From: Pseudomonas syringae
Lineage (GTDB): Bacteria; Pseudomonadota; Gammaproteobacteria; Pseudomonadales; Pseudomonadaceae
Direction: 5' to 3'
Length of the DNA stretch: 64,000 nt
Assembly: GCF_000737245.1 (NCBI RefSeq)
Contig: NZ_JPQU01000078.1
Coordinates: 157,013 to 221,012, forward strand
Within the stretch, counting starts at the first letter, position 1. Every line of letters starts with the position of its first letter. This document shows positions 47,034 to 56,781 of the stretch, in pieces. Below the pieces are notes generated by a model that worked only from the letters and a program-made list of their open reading frames with translations, was not told the origin of the DNA and did no database searches. The position numbers and the translations under genes are program-made.

Positions 47034-47990
47034 TTACAGCCCCAACCGAGACATCACGCGGCCAAGCCAGCTCATCACCGGCTTGGCCCGCAAGGGCGGA
47101 CGCATTTCTTCAACAATGGCCTTGCCTAGTGCGTGAAACGTAAAACGTTGTTCAACCAGCGCCTGGCCGTTACGGGCAATATCCCGGGCCAGATTCTCGT
47201 CATTACGCAACTGCGCCAGCTTGGCCTGCAAGCTGGGTATGTCTTGATACAGGACGATGTTGTGCATGTCGACAAAACCCAACGCCCGGTTTTCTTCGGC
47301 GCCCTGATCATAGGCCAACAGCACACAACCGCAGGCCATGGCTTCGAAGTTCTTGATCATGTACTCGCCCATGCCCACATCGGCACTGACGAAAAAGCGA
47401 ATCCGGTTCAGGGTCTGGCAATACTCTTCGCCGGACTTGGTGCGGGTCACTACCAGATTCTCAACCCGGCCCAGTTCATCCAGCAGCGCCTTGCGGCCGC
47501 TATAAGCCACACTGTTGGTGCTGCCCACGAATGCTAGCTCGATATCGCGCTCACGATCCTCGCCTTGCAGCAGGCTCTGGTCATAGCCCTTGGGCACAAA
47601 GACCGCATCGAAGCCTTCTTGACGCAGACGCTCGCTGACCATGAATCCGGAGCAGATCACCCGCGCCCATGGCAGCTTGCGGTAATAAGCGCTGAATTCG
47701 CCGGTGTATTTGCAAGGGATGTAATTCTGATAGGCATCGTGTTCGAGGATCACCAGATTGGGGACGGTGCGAATAAAGCCAACCTGACGGATTTCATGCT
47801 TGAAACGCAGAAAGAAGACGATCCGGTCGTACTGGGTGACGTCCACTTCGCGACGGAAATAACCTCGCAGGTTGCGCTGCTCGGCAGACGTCAACCAACG
47901 GGTTTCGCACTCGCAATGGGCGGCGATGCCTTCATACAAACGATCCAGAATGGCACGTTGTTCTTTCTGAACCAGAAATAGGACTTTCAT
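47034..47990 (-). CDS. ssg: Core glycosyltransferase Ssg
   Basis: 318 residues from ATG 47990 (MKVLFLVQKEQRAILDRLYE). The GT-B-type C-terminal half holds the nucleotide-sugar site YMIKNFEAMACGCVLLAYD. Mutants of its P. aeruginosa counterpart (PA5001) show altered LPS and phage resistance, as I recall. It lies between dnpA and wapR with short gaps. Confidence 0.8.
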   Translation of the reverse strand: MKVLFLVQKEQRAILDRLYEGIAAHCECETRWLTSAEQRNLRGYFRREVDVTQYDRIVFFLRFKHEIRQVGFIRTVPNLVILEHDAYQNYIPCKYTGEFSAYYRKLPWARVICSGFMVSERLRQEGFDAVFVPKGYDQSLLQGEDRERDIELAFVGSTNSVAYSGRKALLDELGRVENLVVTRTKSGEEYCQTLNRIRFFVSADVGMGEYMIKNFEAMACGCVLLAYDQGAEENRALGFVDMHNIVLYQDIPSLQAKLAQLRNDENLARDIARNGQALVEQRFTFHALGKAIVEEMRPPLRAKPVMSWLGRVMSRLGL

Positions 47991-48021
47991 TATTTTCCTT
48001 GCAGTACCGCAGCCTGCTGAA

Positions 48022-49431
48022 TCAAATCTCTCGACGCCAGAACAGTTCGTGTCGGCGAACCGCCTTTCTGAAGAACTCGTTTTCGCCCTCTGCCGGCCAG
48101 CGCCGCCCTGCCAACCTGCGCTGTAGCCAGCGACGTATTCGGCGTTTGAATGGCATGGGTGGCTGCAGGTCATGCATCATGCCCAGCGCCATGGCCTTGT
48201 CGCGCTGCTGATCAACTGTCAGACCGAGGCTGTAGGGCGTCAGTTGCAGCGATGAATCGAACACCGGCGGCAAACCGATTCCGTCATACGCATTACCCAT
48301 CGGCCAGCGATCATTGTCGTGCAGGTGGTTCGCGTAACCGAGTACTACTTCCGGCCGCCATTCGAGGCCTTGCAGCGCCTCGATCACCGCCGCCTGAGCA
48401 CAGATATGGTCAGGGTGCGGATCAATCGCCGGATGGGGCATGACCAATACCTGCGGCCGAGCTTGAAGCAGCAACGCCCGTAAATCGGCCAGCAGATTGT
48501 TCCAGGTCGGCGCACCGTCCTGATCGCCGGGCAAGTTCATGGCATTGAACTGCCTGAACAGGCGGGTATCGAGTAGATCAGCTTCACGAGAGGCAATGGG
48601 CTGATCGGGCGCGGCTTGCATGGCGGGCAACTGCAGGCAGAAATACCCCAGTTGCACGCACTGCGCCTCCGGCACGCCACCCCAACGAGGTACGGCGATG
48701 CTATCCCAGGCGCGCAGGCGACCCTTGATGCGCGCGGCCTCGGCGCGATCCATGCCCATGGCTTGATAGTGTTCGGCTTCGATTTCGCCAGCGGTCAGGG
48801 TCACGACCCACGTATCAGCAGCCTGACTGTACAGCCCGAAAGCCGCCAGCTCTGCGTCGTCCGCGTGGGGTGCGATGACCATGACTCGTTGCTGGCGGGC
48901 ATCCGGCTGACGGAAAAGCCACAATCTCGGCGTACCGTTAATGGCGCAGAAACGGCCATTGAGTCGCAACGTGCCCGCAGCTAGAGAAGGGCCAAGGCCA
49001 GTCAGATTCAGATAGCGCAAACCATCGACGCCACGTTCGAAGGTCTGCCGATCGCTGACACCCTCACCGGCCAACTCGACAACCGGGTCGAAAAAACGGC
49101 CCAGCCAGGAGGCACGGACTTTCACCGCGAGAATCAGAGTTTCATCGCCGGCCCATTGCAGTGGGGTATCGCAGCGCAAGTGGCGGCCTTCCAGGCGCAC
49201 GCCCGGGACCTCGGCGTCCGCCGCGAAGTTATATTGATAATCGTCTTTCGGGGAATAGAACAGGTGGTCGGCGAACCAGGCTTCGTGAGCGACCCAACCA
49301 ACCACCGCCAACAGGATCGGCAGCCACCACGCGACGCAAACGCCCACCACAATCAGCAGGAGCAGGCCAACCAGCAGCGCCACCCGCTTGTTCCGGCGAT
49401 GGCGCTTGAGCAACTGCTGCTTGCGGCTCAA
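48022..49431 (-). CDS. dnpA: PIG-L family de-N-acetylase DnpA
   Basis: About 469 residues. A cationic N-terminus and one TM helix (VALLVGLLLLIVVGVCVAWW), then a LmbE/PIG-L deacetylase domain with APHADDAELAAFG and HPAIDPHPDH, the zinc-binding His/Asp set. I use TTG 49431, which overlaps the mig-14 stop as TTGA; GTG 49458 with AAGGA upstream is an alternative. Its P. aeruginosa counterpart (PA5002) affects fluoroquinolone persistence; the sugar substrate is unproven. Confidence 0.85.
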   Translation of the reverse strand: MSRKQQLLKRHRRNKRVALLVGLLLLIVVGVCVAWWLPILLAVVGWVAHEAWFADHLFYSPKDDYQYNFAADAEVPGVRLEGRHLRCDTPLQWAGDETLILAVKVRASWLGRFFDPVVELAGEGVSDRQTFERGVDGLRYLNLTGLGPSLAAGTLRLNGRFCAINGTPRLWLFRQPDARQQRVMVIAPHADDAELAAFGLYSQAADTWVVTLTAGEIEAEHYQAMGMDRAEAARIKGRLRAWDSIAVPRWGGVPEAQCVQLGYFCLQLPAMQAAPDQPIASREADLLDTRLFRQFNAMNLPGDQDGAPTWNNLLADLRALLLQARPQVLVMPHPAIDPHPDHICAQAAVIEALQGLEWRPEVVLGYANHLHDNDRWPMGNAYDGIGLPPVFDSSLQLTPYSLGLTVDQQRDKAMALGMMHDLQPPMPFKRRIRRWLQRRLAGRRWPAEGENEFFRKAVRRHELFWRREI

Positions 49432-50324
49432 ATCTGAAACACCGGCACAGGGTTGCACCAACGGTCCTTGTACTCGCGATCCGCGCGTCCAAAAGAGAAA
49501 CGCAACGGTTTGCCAAGGTTGCGTGCATCTTCCCAGGCGCTTTGGGTGTTGATGAAGCTGAGCACGCTGCCGGGGCTGAAATCCCGGGTCTCGGGATCAA
49601 CGCCACCGTTAACGTACTCGACGCTGATCCATAGCGGCGACTCCGCGCGATAGACCAACTGAATCGCAATCGGCGCGTCATTGAGGAATACCACCGAGCC
49701 GATCAGCAAATCCCGCAGCAGCTCAATCACCTCAGCCATGTGCTCGGCACCTGTGGCGGCAAAGCCCCAGCGGCGCAGGAAAAGATCGCAGTACATGCGG
49801 GCCAGCTCGACGCTGGTGAAATCAGTCACCGGGCGAACGATGCCGCCCGCCTCTTCCAGCAAACGCAACTCGCGCCGCTGGTTGTAGCGAAACTTCTTCG
49901 ACAGTTCTTCCGGGGTGCGCGCCATGGCCAGGGACTCGACTTGCGGCTTGAAGGTGCTGATGCGTCCTTCATTGAGCGACGACAGGTAACGGCCGCGATG
50001 GCGAACCGGCACCTGAACATCGGCAGCAATCGGCAAAATCAACTCCGCATTACCCAAATCAAATAAACCTTTCTTGCCGGCGCTTTTCAGCACGTCCTTG
50101 GACAATGCCAACGAGCGCCCCCACGTGGCAACCGCGGCCTTGAGTTCGCCGTCCTGTTCCCAGCCCAGGTAACGAACGGGGATCTGCGCCAGATGCGCCA
50201 GACGTTCGACCACCATCGGGTGAGTCGCCACGCTACCGCCATAACGCTGCCATGTTGTCTGGTAGGTTGGGGCATCGATCGGTGTCCAGCCACGCTCACG
50301 CCAGCCTTGAAATCTGTTGAGCAT
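49428..50324 (-). CDS. Mig-14 family protein (GNAT-like fold)
   Basis: 298 residues from ATG 50324, sharing a base with the wapH stop (TGATG). It has a FemAB/GNAT-like C-terminal region: RYNQRRELRLLEEAGG and LRFSFGRADREYKDRW. Mig-14 of Salmonella and P. aeruginosa (PA5003) gives tolerance to cationic peptides; its chemical reaction is unknown. No signal peptide. Coupling to wapH and dnpA supports a role with LPS or membrane surface. Confidence 0.82.
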   Translation of the reverse strand: MLNRFQGWRERGWTPIDAPTYQTTWQRYGGSVATHPMVVERLAHLAQIPVRYLGWEQDGELKAAVATWGRSLALSKDVLKSAGKKGLFDLGNAELILPIAADVQVPVRHRGRYLSSLNEGRISTFKPQVESLAMARTPEELSKKFRYNQRRELRLLEEAGGIVRPVTDFTSVELARMYCDLFLRRWGFAATGAEHMAEVIELLRDLLIGSVVFLNDAPIAIQLVYRAESPLWISVEYVNGGVDPETRDFSPGSVLSFINTQSAWEDARNLGKPLRFSFGRADREYKDRWCNPVPVFQI

Positions 50325-51454
50325 CAAGACTCCACAATCAGGCTGGTGACTTGCGGCAGACGCCAGAACACATCGCGCACCGCCTGATCCGAAAACCGCT
50401 CTTGCAAGCGCAACAGCATCAGCTCGGCACAGGCCAGGCGCTGCTCATCGTCCAGATTCGCCAGATGAATCAGCCCGTGAGCCAGGCGCTCGTCATCGGC
50501 GAAGGGAAACAAAACGCCCACGCCCTCAACGACTTCCTTCGCCCCGCCACAGGCCGTCGCCAACACCGGCACGCCGGCGACCATGGCTTCCAGCAGCACC
50601 ATGCCGAACGGTTCGTGATCGGAGCTCAAGGCGAATACATCGAATGCTTTGTAATATAGGCTCGCTTGGGCAACTTGCCCAAGAAACAGCACCTGCGAAC
50701 CGATCCCCAACTCCAGGGCCAGCGCTTTGAGTTGTGGCTCAAGTCGGCCTTTGCCGAGAATCGCCAACTGGCTGTTCTGCGGCAGGCTTGGCAAAGCCTT
50801 GGCAAAACCGCGCAGCAGGGTCGTCTGATCCTTGTCGGGATGCAGCCGCCCTACGTTACCGACAATAAACGCCGACGCCGACAGTCCCAGTTCGATGCGC
50901 GCCTGTTCAGCAGTGAGCTGGCTGGCTTGCAACTGCGGGATATCGATGCGGTTGTACAGCGTTTGTATCCGCCCGGTTGGCCAGTTCGGCAGACTCTTGC
51001 GCATGTCATCGCGCACGGCATCCGATACGCCCAGCAGACTCAGACGCCTGCGGAACAGATGTGCAAAGAGTTTGCGGGTACGCCGTTGATAGTCGCCAAA
51101 CGCATGGTGCACGCCGATGACTGGCAAACCGGTGGCCAGCAGGGCGATGTACACCGGTTTGAAGCGGTGAGCGATGCAGAAACTGAAATTGCGGGACGCC
51201 GCGATCTTGCGCAGATCGCGAATAGCACCGAGCTTCAAGCCCCGAACCGAGGCCGAGCTGCGCTCTAGAAACAGCACTTCATCGGATGCGCATCCGGCTG
51301 CCACCTCGGCATCGGCCGCGCCGGTCAGGAATACCGTGGTGACACGATACCCCTTGCCGACGAACAGACTGGCGTACTGCCGGGCACAGTCCAGAAACGG
51401 ACCGTCATAGCCGTGGCAAAACTGCAGCACATGGCGCTCAGCCGAGCGTGTCAT
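50324..51454 (-). CDS. wapH: GT4 glycosyltransferase WapH
   Basis: 376 residues with a GT-B fold; the C-terminal half has VGNVGRLHPDKDQTTLLRGF and the catalytic EPFGMVLLEAMVAGVPV (E-x7-E) motif. It probably adds a hexose to the LPS outer core. The start overlaps the end of the carbamoyltransferase gene by 17 bases. Symbol by synteny with PA5004. Confidence 0.83.
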   Translation of the reverse strand: MTRSAERHVLQFCHGYDGPFLDCARQYASLFVGKGYRVTTVFLTGAADAEVAAGCASDEVLFLERSSASVRGLKLGAIRDLRKIAASRNFSFCIAHRFKPVYIALLATGLPVIGVHHAFGDYQRRTRKLFAHLFRRRLSLLGVSDAVRDDMRKSLPNWPTGRIQTLYNRIDIPQLQASQLTAEQARIELGLSASAFIVGNVGRLHPDKDQTTLLRGFAKALPSLPQNSQLAILGKGRLEPQLKALALELGIGSQVLFLGQVAQASLYYKAFDVFALSSDHEPFGMVLLEAMVAGVPVLATACGGAKEVVEGVGVLFPFADDERLAHGLIHLANLDDEQRLACAELMLLRLQERFSDQAVRDVFWRLPQVTSLIVES

Positions 51455-53195
51455 AGGTTTCCACGCCGTCTTTGACCACCAGAATGTCTTCCATGATCAG
51501 GTACTCGAGGTCCGAGCCGAAGAACATGTTCAGGGCATCCGTTGGCGAGCAGATCATCGGCTCGCCACGGCGGTTCAGCGATGTATTGAGCGACACGCCG
51601 TTGCCGGTGAGGTTTTCCAGCGCTTTCATCATGTCGTAGTAACGCGGGTTGTATTCGCGCTTGAGCACCTGGGCGCGAGACGTACCGTCCTCATGAACGA
51701 CTTCCGGTACGCGGGTTTTCCACTCTTCAGCCACTTCAAAGGTGAAGGTCATGAAGGGTGCCGGGTGATCGATCTTGATCATCTGCGGCGCAACGGTGTC
51801 GAGCATCGACGGGCAGAAAGGCCTCCAGCGCTCGCGGAACTTGATCTGATGATTGATACGGTCAGCCACGCCCGCCACGCTTGGGCAACCGATGATCGAG
51901 CGACCACCCAATGCACGCGGACCGAACTCCATGCGCCCCTGGAACCAGGCCACAGGATTGCCCGCGACCATGATTTGCGCGATGCGCTCCGGGGTGTTTT
52001 CGATCTGACGCCAGACCGGCTTGCTCGGGTGACGGGCACAGGCCGCGATCACGTCTTCGTTGCTGTAGGACGGGCCGAGATAGACGTGCTCCATCTTCTC
52101 GACCGGCACGCCACGGGCATGGGACACATAGGCCGCAGCGCCCACCGCAGTACCGGCGTCGCCGGAAGCTGGCTGAACGAACAGCTCTTTGACTTCCGGA
52201 CGGGCGATGATTTTCTGGTTCAGCTTGACGTTCAGCGCACAGCCGCCCGCGAAAGCGATCTTGCCAGTTTCCTTGAGGATGTCGCCCAGATAATGATCCA
52301 TCATCTGCAACGCCAGCTTCTCGAACAGCGCCTGCATGCTCGCCGCGTAGTGGATGTACGGCTCGTCGGCGATGTCGCCTTCGCGCTTCGGACCCAGCCA
52401 CTCGATCAGCTTCGGCGAGAAGTAGAAACCCTTGCCCTTCTCTTTATAACGACGCAGGCCAATCACGTTGGCCAGTTCGGTGTTGATCACCAGTTCGCCG
52501 TTTTCGAAGGTCGCCAGACGCGAGAAATCGTACTTGCTGGCATCGCCATACGGCGCCATGCCCATGACCTTGAATTCACCGTCGAGCATCTCGAAGCCGA
52601 GGAATTCAGTGATCGCGCCATACAAGCCGCCCAGGGAATCCGGGTCGAAGAATTCTTTGATCTTGTGGATCTTGCCGTTTTCGCCGTAACCAAAGAAGGT
52701 CGTGGCGTACTCGCCCTTGCCGTCGATGCCCAGAATCGCGGTTTTCTCTTTGAAACCGGAGCAGTGGTAAGCGCTGGAAGCGTGAGCCAAATGGTGCTCG
52801 ACCGGCTCGATCTTGATCTTCTTCGGATCAAAGCCCAATTGCTCCAGGCACCAGACGATCTTGTTGCGATAGCGTTTGTAACGACGGTTGCCCATCAGCA
52901 GCGCATCAAGCGCACGATCCGGGGCGTACCAATAACGCTTGGCATAGTGCCAGCGCGCCTTGCCGAACAAGCTGATCGGCGCGAACGGAATCGCCACCAC
53001 ATCAACGTCCGAAGGCTTGATGCCAGCCTGCTCAAGACAGAACTTCGCCGACTCGTAGGGCATGCGGTTCTTTGCATGTTTATCGCGAACGAAGCGCTCT
53101 TCTTCCGCGGCCGCTACCAGCTTGCCGTCGATGTACAAAGCTGCGGAAGGATCATGGCTAAGGGCGCCGGACAGGCCAAGGATCGTCAATGCCAC
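51438..53195 (-). CDS. wapO: LPS-core carbamoyltransferase
   Basis: NodU/CmcH-type carbamoyltransferase, 585 residues. The N-terminal YrdC/Kae1-like ATP- and carbamoyl-phosphate-binding domain begins MALTILGLSGALSHDPSAAL and contains HHLAHASSAY. The C-terminal domain (about 390 onward) carries WFQGRMEFGPRALGGRSI. P. aeruginosa core heptose II is carbamoylated, and PA5005 (wapO) is the likely enzyme. GTG start at 53195; a TATAAT lies about 95 bases upstream. First gene of the operon. Confidence 0.88.
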   Translation of the reverse strand: MALTILGLSGALSHDPSAALYIDGKLVAAAEEERFVRDKHAKNRMPYESAKFCLEQAGIKPSDVDVVAIPFAPISLFGKARWHYAKRYWYAPDRALDALLMGNRRYKRYRNKIVWCLEQLGFDPKKIKIEPVEHHLAHASSAYHCSGFKEKTAILGIDGKGEYATTFFGYGENGKIHKIKEFFDPDSLGGLYGAITEFLGFEMLDGEFKVMGMAPYGDASKYDFSRLATFENGELVINTELANVIGLRRYKEKGKGFYFSPKLIEWLGPKREGDIADEPYIHYAASMQALFEKLALQMMDHYLGDILKETGKIAFAGGCALNVKLNQKIIARPEVKELFVQPASGDAGTAVGAAAYVSHARGVPVEKMEHVYLGPSYSNEDVIAACARHPSKPVWRQIENTPERIAQIMVAGNPVAWFQGRMEFGPRALGGRSIIGCPSVAGVADRINHQIKFRERWRPFCPSMLDTVAPQMIKIDHPAPFMTFTFEVAEEWKTRVPEVVHEDGTSRAQVLKREYNPRYYDMMKALENLTGNGVSLNTSLNRRGEPMICSPTDALNMFFGSDLEYLIMEDILVVKDGVETYDTLG

Positions 53196-53286
53196 TAGGG
53201 TCTAGCCTCTTTAGTCTGCATGCAGGCGGCAAGCGCCTGAGAAAATGTGTGCCCTCGCAGCGGGCGAGGATCAGCTAAAGCGCGGG

Positions 53287-53292
53287 ATTATA
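53287..53292 (-). promoter_or_regulatory. Candidate -10 box of the wapO-to-waaL operon
   Basis: TATAAT on the minus strand, about 92 bases before the GTG start. No clear -35 box is visible. Confidence 0.4.
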
Positions 53293-53343
53293 GCGTAATG
53301 GCGGGGGGATTTGCTTGCCATTGAGGTCAGTGGTTCGAGCACG

Positions 53344-53377
53344 CAATCAGGACGAGGCCAAAACCAAGTCCTGATTG
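53344..53377. repeat. Perfect 10-bp inverted repeat at the edge of the T6SS island
   Basis: CAATCAGGAC and GTCCTGATTG with a 14-base loop, 12 bases past the tssM-like stop. Neither strand has a T tract. The gap 53196-53388 holds no gene. Confidence 0.7.
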
Positions 53378-53388
53378 AGTCTGCCGGT

Positions 53389-56300
53389 TTAGGTCCTCTT
53401 AGCCTTCACGTTTTTTTCACGTTCAGTGGCTTTGCGCTCGTTGAGAAAGATCTCCTTCGGCATCGTGAAGCCCCGCAGCTTGAGCAGCGCCAGCGGCCCC
53501 GCGCCCATTTCGGTGCGCAGGTGCCAGTTCAGATCCTGGCCGTCGGGGGCTTTGATGACGAGGTGGTAGCGGCTTTCGCCGTCGTCGAGCAGGGTGACTT
53601 TGGCGTTTTCCAGCAGCCGGATCAGGCCCCAGGTGCCTTGATAGTCGCCGTACAGGCGTTCACCGGTGTAGACGCTGGTCCAGCGCAGTTGCGCGCCGGG
53701 GTAGTCGCTGCGGCCGGGCCAGTCGAAGCGTTGCCACTTTTCCCGCTGGTTGAAGTAGTGATGGGTTACGCCGTTAACGGTGAAGGTGGTGTCGATGATT
53801 TCCGCCACGGCCTTGCCTTGCAGGTCGAAGCTCAGGCCCAGGCCGCCGTCGGTGTAGAGCACGTCGGCCAGATGGCTGAGTTGGTTGATGGCGGTGAGAA
53901 ATTGCGGGTTCAGGCGCAGGCCCTGGCTGTTTTGCGTATCCGCCACCCACTGGCTGCCTTCCTTGCGCAGGATCCCGGCCAATTGAGTCTGCAAGAATTG
54001 TTCGATGTGCCCGGAGTTGGCGCGGATCATCTGCCCGAGCATGGGCAGCGAGACGTCGCTGTCAGTGGCGGCAAACGGATAACGCCCGGTGAAGGCCTTG
54101 TCCCATTCGTTGACCACTGCCCGCTGCCACTGTTTATTCAGGCTCGCCGCCGAGGGCTGCAGGATTTTTTGCCAGGCCTGATCCAGCGGCTGCACAAACA
54201 AAGTATTGCCCACCGAACCCCATTCGGCACCCAGGCTGGCGGCAATCAAGCGGCCGTAAGCCTGGGTGTCGGTCAAGTCAACGCTGTTGCCCTGGAACAC
54301 GGTCTGCGCCATGGCCTGGGTCATTTCCTGCGGATTGGGGGCGTTGCTGATTTGTTGCAGCTTCAAACGCACCCGAGTAACGCGAGTGAGGAAGGCTTGC
54401 AGGCTGAGTTGTTCATCGCCTCGCGTGTCTTCCTGAGCTTTGCCGAGCAGCGCCAGTAACGGGCCGAAAGTGGCATCCAGCGGGCCGCTGGGACCGAGAC
54501 CCAATTGATCAATGGCTGGCGTGACGTCCTTTTTGATCAACTGCTGCGCCGACTGAATTAACGTATCTGCCAGCGCCTGACCACGAGTACCCGCCTGCCC
54601 TTGCCACGCCAAGGTGTTCATCAGCGCGATGACGGGCGACTGACGCACGTCGCTCATCAAGGTCATCTGGTCGATCACATCGGCCAGGCTGTAAGGCCGC
54701 TGCCAGCGCAGATTATTGAGAAAGGCCAGCCAGGCGCTGCTGTAGTCCCGAAAGTAACGTTCGGTGAGGCGTTGTTTGAGCACGTCCGGGGTCAGCTCGG
54801 CGGCGATGTCGGTGTGGCTGTCGCTGAGTACCCAGTCGATTTCCTCGCGGCGCGCTTCAGCGATTTCATCGATGGCCTGCCGTACCTGACCTTCCCAGGC
54901 TTGCCGGGTAAATACGCCGGGCACTTCTTTGCTCGAAGCCAGCAGCGATAAGGCGTCGGTGTCACCTACCATGTCATGCAGGCTCAGATCCGGGGCTGTA
55001 TTGGCGGCGGCCTCCAGCACCTTTTTGTACAGGCTGGCTTCGGCGTTGCGCTGGCCCAATTGGCTGAGCAATACCCGACGCGCTTGGGCGATCAGCGTCG
55101 GGTCGGCCTCGATGCGCCATTCCGGATGCGAAGTCAGCTGTTCGCTGTAGAACTTCCACAACCCGGGCGACAGGCCTTGCCACAAACCCGGAGTGATACC
55201 GGCACGAGTCGGTTCCGCCTCGGCCAATGCCTTGACCAGAAACGCTGCATCGACTTTTTCCGGCCGCGCCATCATCAAATAGGCTTTGAGTTGCTGATAA
55301 GCGTCTTGAGCGCGGCTGGCCCGTTCCGGGCTGTCGGCTGGCAACCTAGTCAGTGCAGTGAGCTGGCGCTGCAGATTGGCGGCGGCCGGGTCGATCATCA
55401 GGCGTTGATTGGCTTCGACATACCGGGGCCATAACGCATCGAGCAGGGCCTGATTCTGACTCAGGCCAAAACGCAGATGCCAAGGCACGCCATGCTCGGC
55501 GCGATAATCCAACCGACCCAGTTCGCGCATGAGTTCGTTGAGTGCTTTGAATTGTTCGTCGTTGCTGCCGGTTTGCTGCGCTGCGGCCAAAGCGGTTTGT
55601 ACTTGGATGATGAGCGCACGGTTGCTGACGAAGGACAGCGCCATGCCAGCGGCGAACAGCAGTGCTATCCCCATCGAGGCAAAATACGCCACCCTTGAGC
55701 CATGCCAACCCAAGGCCCGTCCACGCTCTTGGGTATCACCCAAAACTCCCGACCAAGCCTCATCCAGGTGCATTGCATGCGGCATTCCGTGAACGACACC
55801 CGCGTCCAACGCAAGACTGAACCACAGCCCACGTAGCGGCGTAAATCGAGTGAACGTACCTAGCAACGGGGTCAACGCCTGCCGCCAGCGGGCAATGCCT
55901 TCAGTTTGAAGAACGTATGAAAGCCGCCACAAGAAGTCGTGGCTCATGGTTTCCTGTACCTGTGCAATGCCCAGCTCACGCAACGGCTGGACTAACCGTT
56001 GTAGGGATTCTTCGATCTGCTCCGTCGTGATGTCTGTCGGCAACAGAGAGCCAACCGCTTCCACAGCGCGACCCAATTGCGGCCATTCACTGTCACAGAC
56101 CTGCCACAGATGCAGGGGCGCTTGCCAGCGCAAGGCCCGAGCTAGGTGCTGAAGGTGCCGGGTACCCGCACTCATGACCTTAGCGTCATCGCGCTCGGCG
56201 GCCGTCAGCGCCCAGACGATTCCGTCCAGTGGTCGCCAGCGGCGCAATTTCAGCAGTGACTCGACCCCGCTGCCGGGCAGCTCACTTGTCACGCTGCCAC

Positions 56301-56772
56301 CCCATAACAGCAATGTGCCGTGCCCTTCGAGCCAACGCTGCTCCACCAAGCCGGGAACCACTGCTGCAACTTGCTCGGCTTCACCAACGATCCATAACAG
56401 GCGCACTTTGCGACGCCAAAACAAACCGTATTGTTCACGCAAGTGAGTTTTAATAGCCGCGACGCTCTGGAGGAGATCCGCACCTGATACGGGTGATGAC
56501 GATGCTGTCGCAGGTAGAATTCCAGGCCCTGTATTCGGCTGGCGATAAGCCGAAGTTCCCATACGTCCCCACAAGAATGAGCAGCAGCCTAGCAGCACCG
56601 ACAGCACAACCAGGGTCAACACGCTTCCCCATAGCCAAGTGGTTTGCCGATCGCTGCCGTCTCGAATCCCCAACCATTCAGGTGACAGCCAAAGCATTGC
56701 ACACCCGCCCACACCGACCAGCAACAGCACGCTGGCCATCACTCCCAACCCCACAGAACCTCGAAACTGCAT
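53389..56772 (-). CDS. TssM/IcmF-family T6SS protein with missing Walker A
   Basis: 1127 residues, full length for TssM, the inner-membrane component of the T6SS membrane complex. Two N-terminal TM helices (about 10-30 and 47-68), a cytoplasmic NTPase-like domain (about 95-330), a third TM (about 350-378), then a long periplasmic region ending in an IcmF_C domain (WPGRSDYPGAQLRWTSVYTG, YQGTWGLIRLLENA). At residues 126-140, where GPPGAGKT is expected, the sequence is LWIVGEAEQVAAVVP, without the P-loop Lys; the Walker B-side segment WRPLDGIVWALTAAE remains. ATG 56772 lies 9 bases after the preceding gene's stop. No other structural tss gene is in the window, so it is an orphan TssM. Confidence 0.88.
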   Translation of the reverse strand: MQFRGSVGLGVMASVLLLVGVGGCAMLWLSPEWLGIRDGSDRQTTWLWGSVLTLVVLSVLLGCCSFLWGRMGTSAYRQPNTGPGILPATASSSPVSGADLLQSVAAIKTHLREQYGLFWRRKVRLLWIVGEAEQVAAVVPGLVEQRWLEGHGTLLLWGGSVTSELPGSGVESLLKLRRWRPLDGIVWALTAAERDDAKVMSAGTRHLQHLARALRWQAPLHLWQVCDSEWPQLGRAVEAVGSLLPTDITTEQIEESLQRLVQPLRELGIAQVQETMSHDFLWRLSYVLQTEGIARWRQALTPLLGTFTRFTPLRGLWFSLALDAGVVHGMPHAMHLDEAWSGVLGDTQERGRALGWHGSRVAYFASMGIALLFAAGMALSFVSNRALIIQVQTALAAAQQTGSNDEQFKALNELMRELGRLDYRAEHGVPWHLRFGLSQNQALLDALWPRYVEANQRLMIDPAAANLQRQLTALTRLPADSPERASRAQDAYQQLKAYLMMARPEKVDAAFLVKALAEAEPTRAGITPGLWQGLSPGLWKFYSEQLTSHPEWRIEADPTLIAQARRVLLSQLGQRNAEASLYKKVLEAAANTAPDLSLHDMVGDTDALSLLASSKEVPGVFTRQAWEGQVRQAIDEIAEARREEIDWVLSDSHTDIAAELTPDVLKQRLTERYFRDYSSAWLAFLNNLRWQRPYSLADVIDQMTLMSDVRQSPVIALMNTLAWQGQAGTRGQALADTLIQSAQQLIKKDVTPAIDQLGLGPSGPLDATFGPLLALLGKAQEDTRGDEQLSLQAFLTRVTRVRLKLQQISNAPNPQEMTQAMAQTVFQGNSVDLTDTQAYGRLIAASLGAEWGSVGNTLFVQPLDQAWQKILQPSAASLNKQWQRAVVNEWDKAFTGRYPFAATDSDVSLPMLGQMIRANSGHIEQFLQTQLAGILRKEGSQWVADTQNSQGLRLNPQFLTAINQLSHLADVLYTDGGLGLSFDLQGKAVAEIIDTTFTVNGVTHHYFNQREKWQRFDWPGRSDYPGAQLRWTSVYTGERLYGDYQGTWGLIRLLENAKVTLLDDGESRYHLVIKAPDGQDLNWHLRTEMGAGPLALLKLRGFTMPKEIFLNERKATEREKNVKAKRT

Positions 56773-56781
56773 CTCGTATCC

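Noticed and set aside
51693..53198. 501-codon open frame on the plus strand
   Set aside because: Antisense of the carbamoyltransferase gene, with no recognisable domain.
53311..54459. 382-codon plus-strand frame
   Set aside because: Antisense of the tssM-like gene and the intergenic repeat; no start context.
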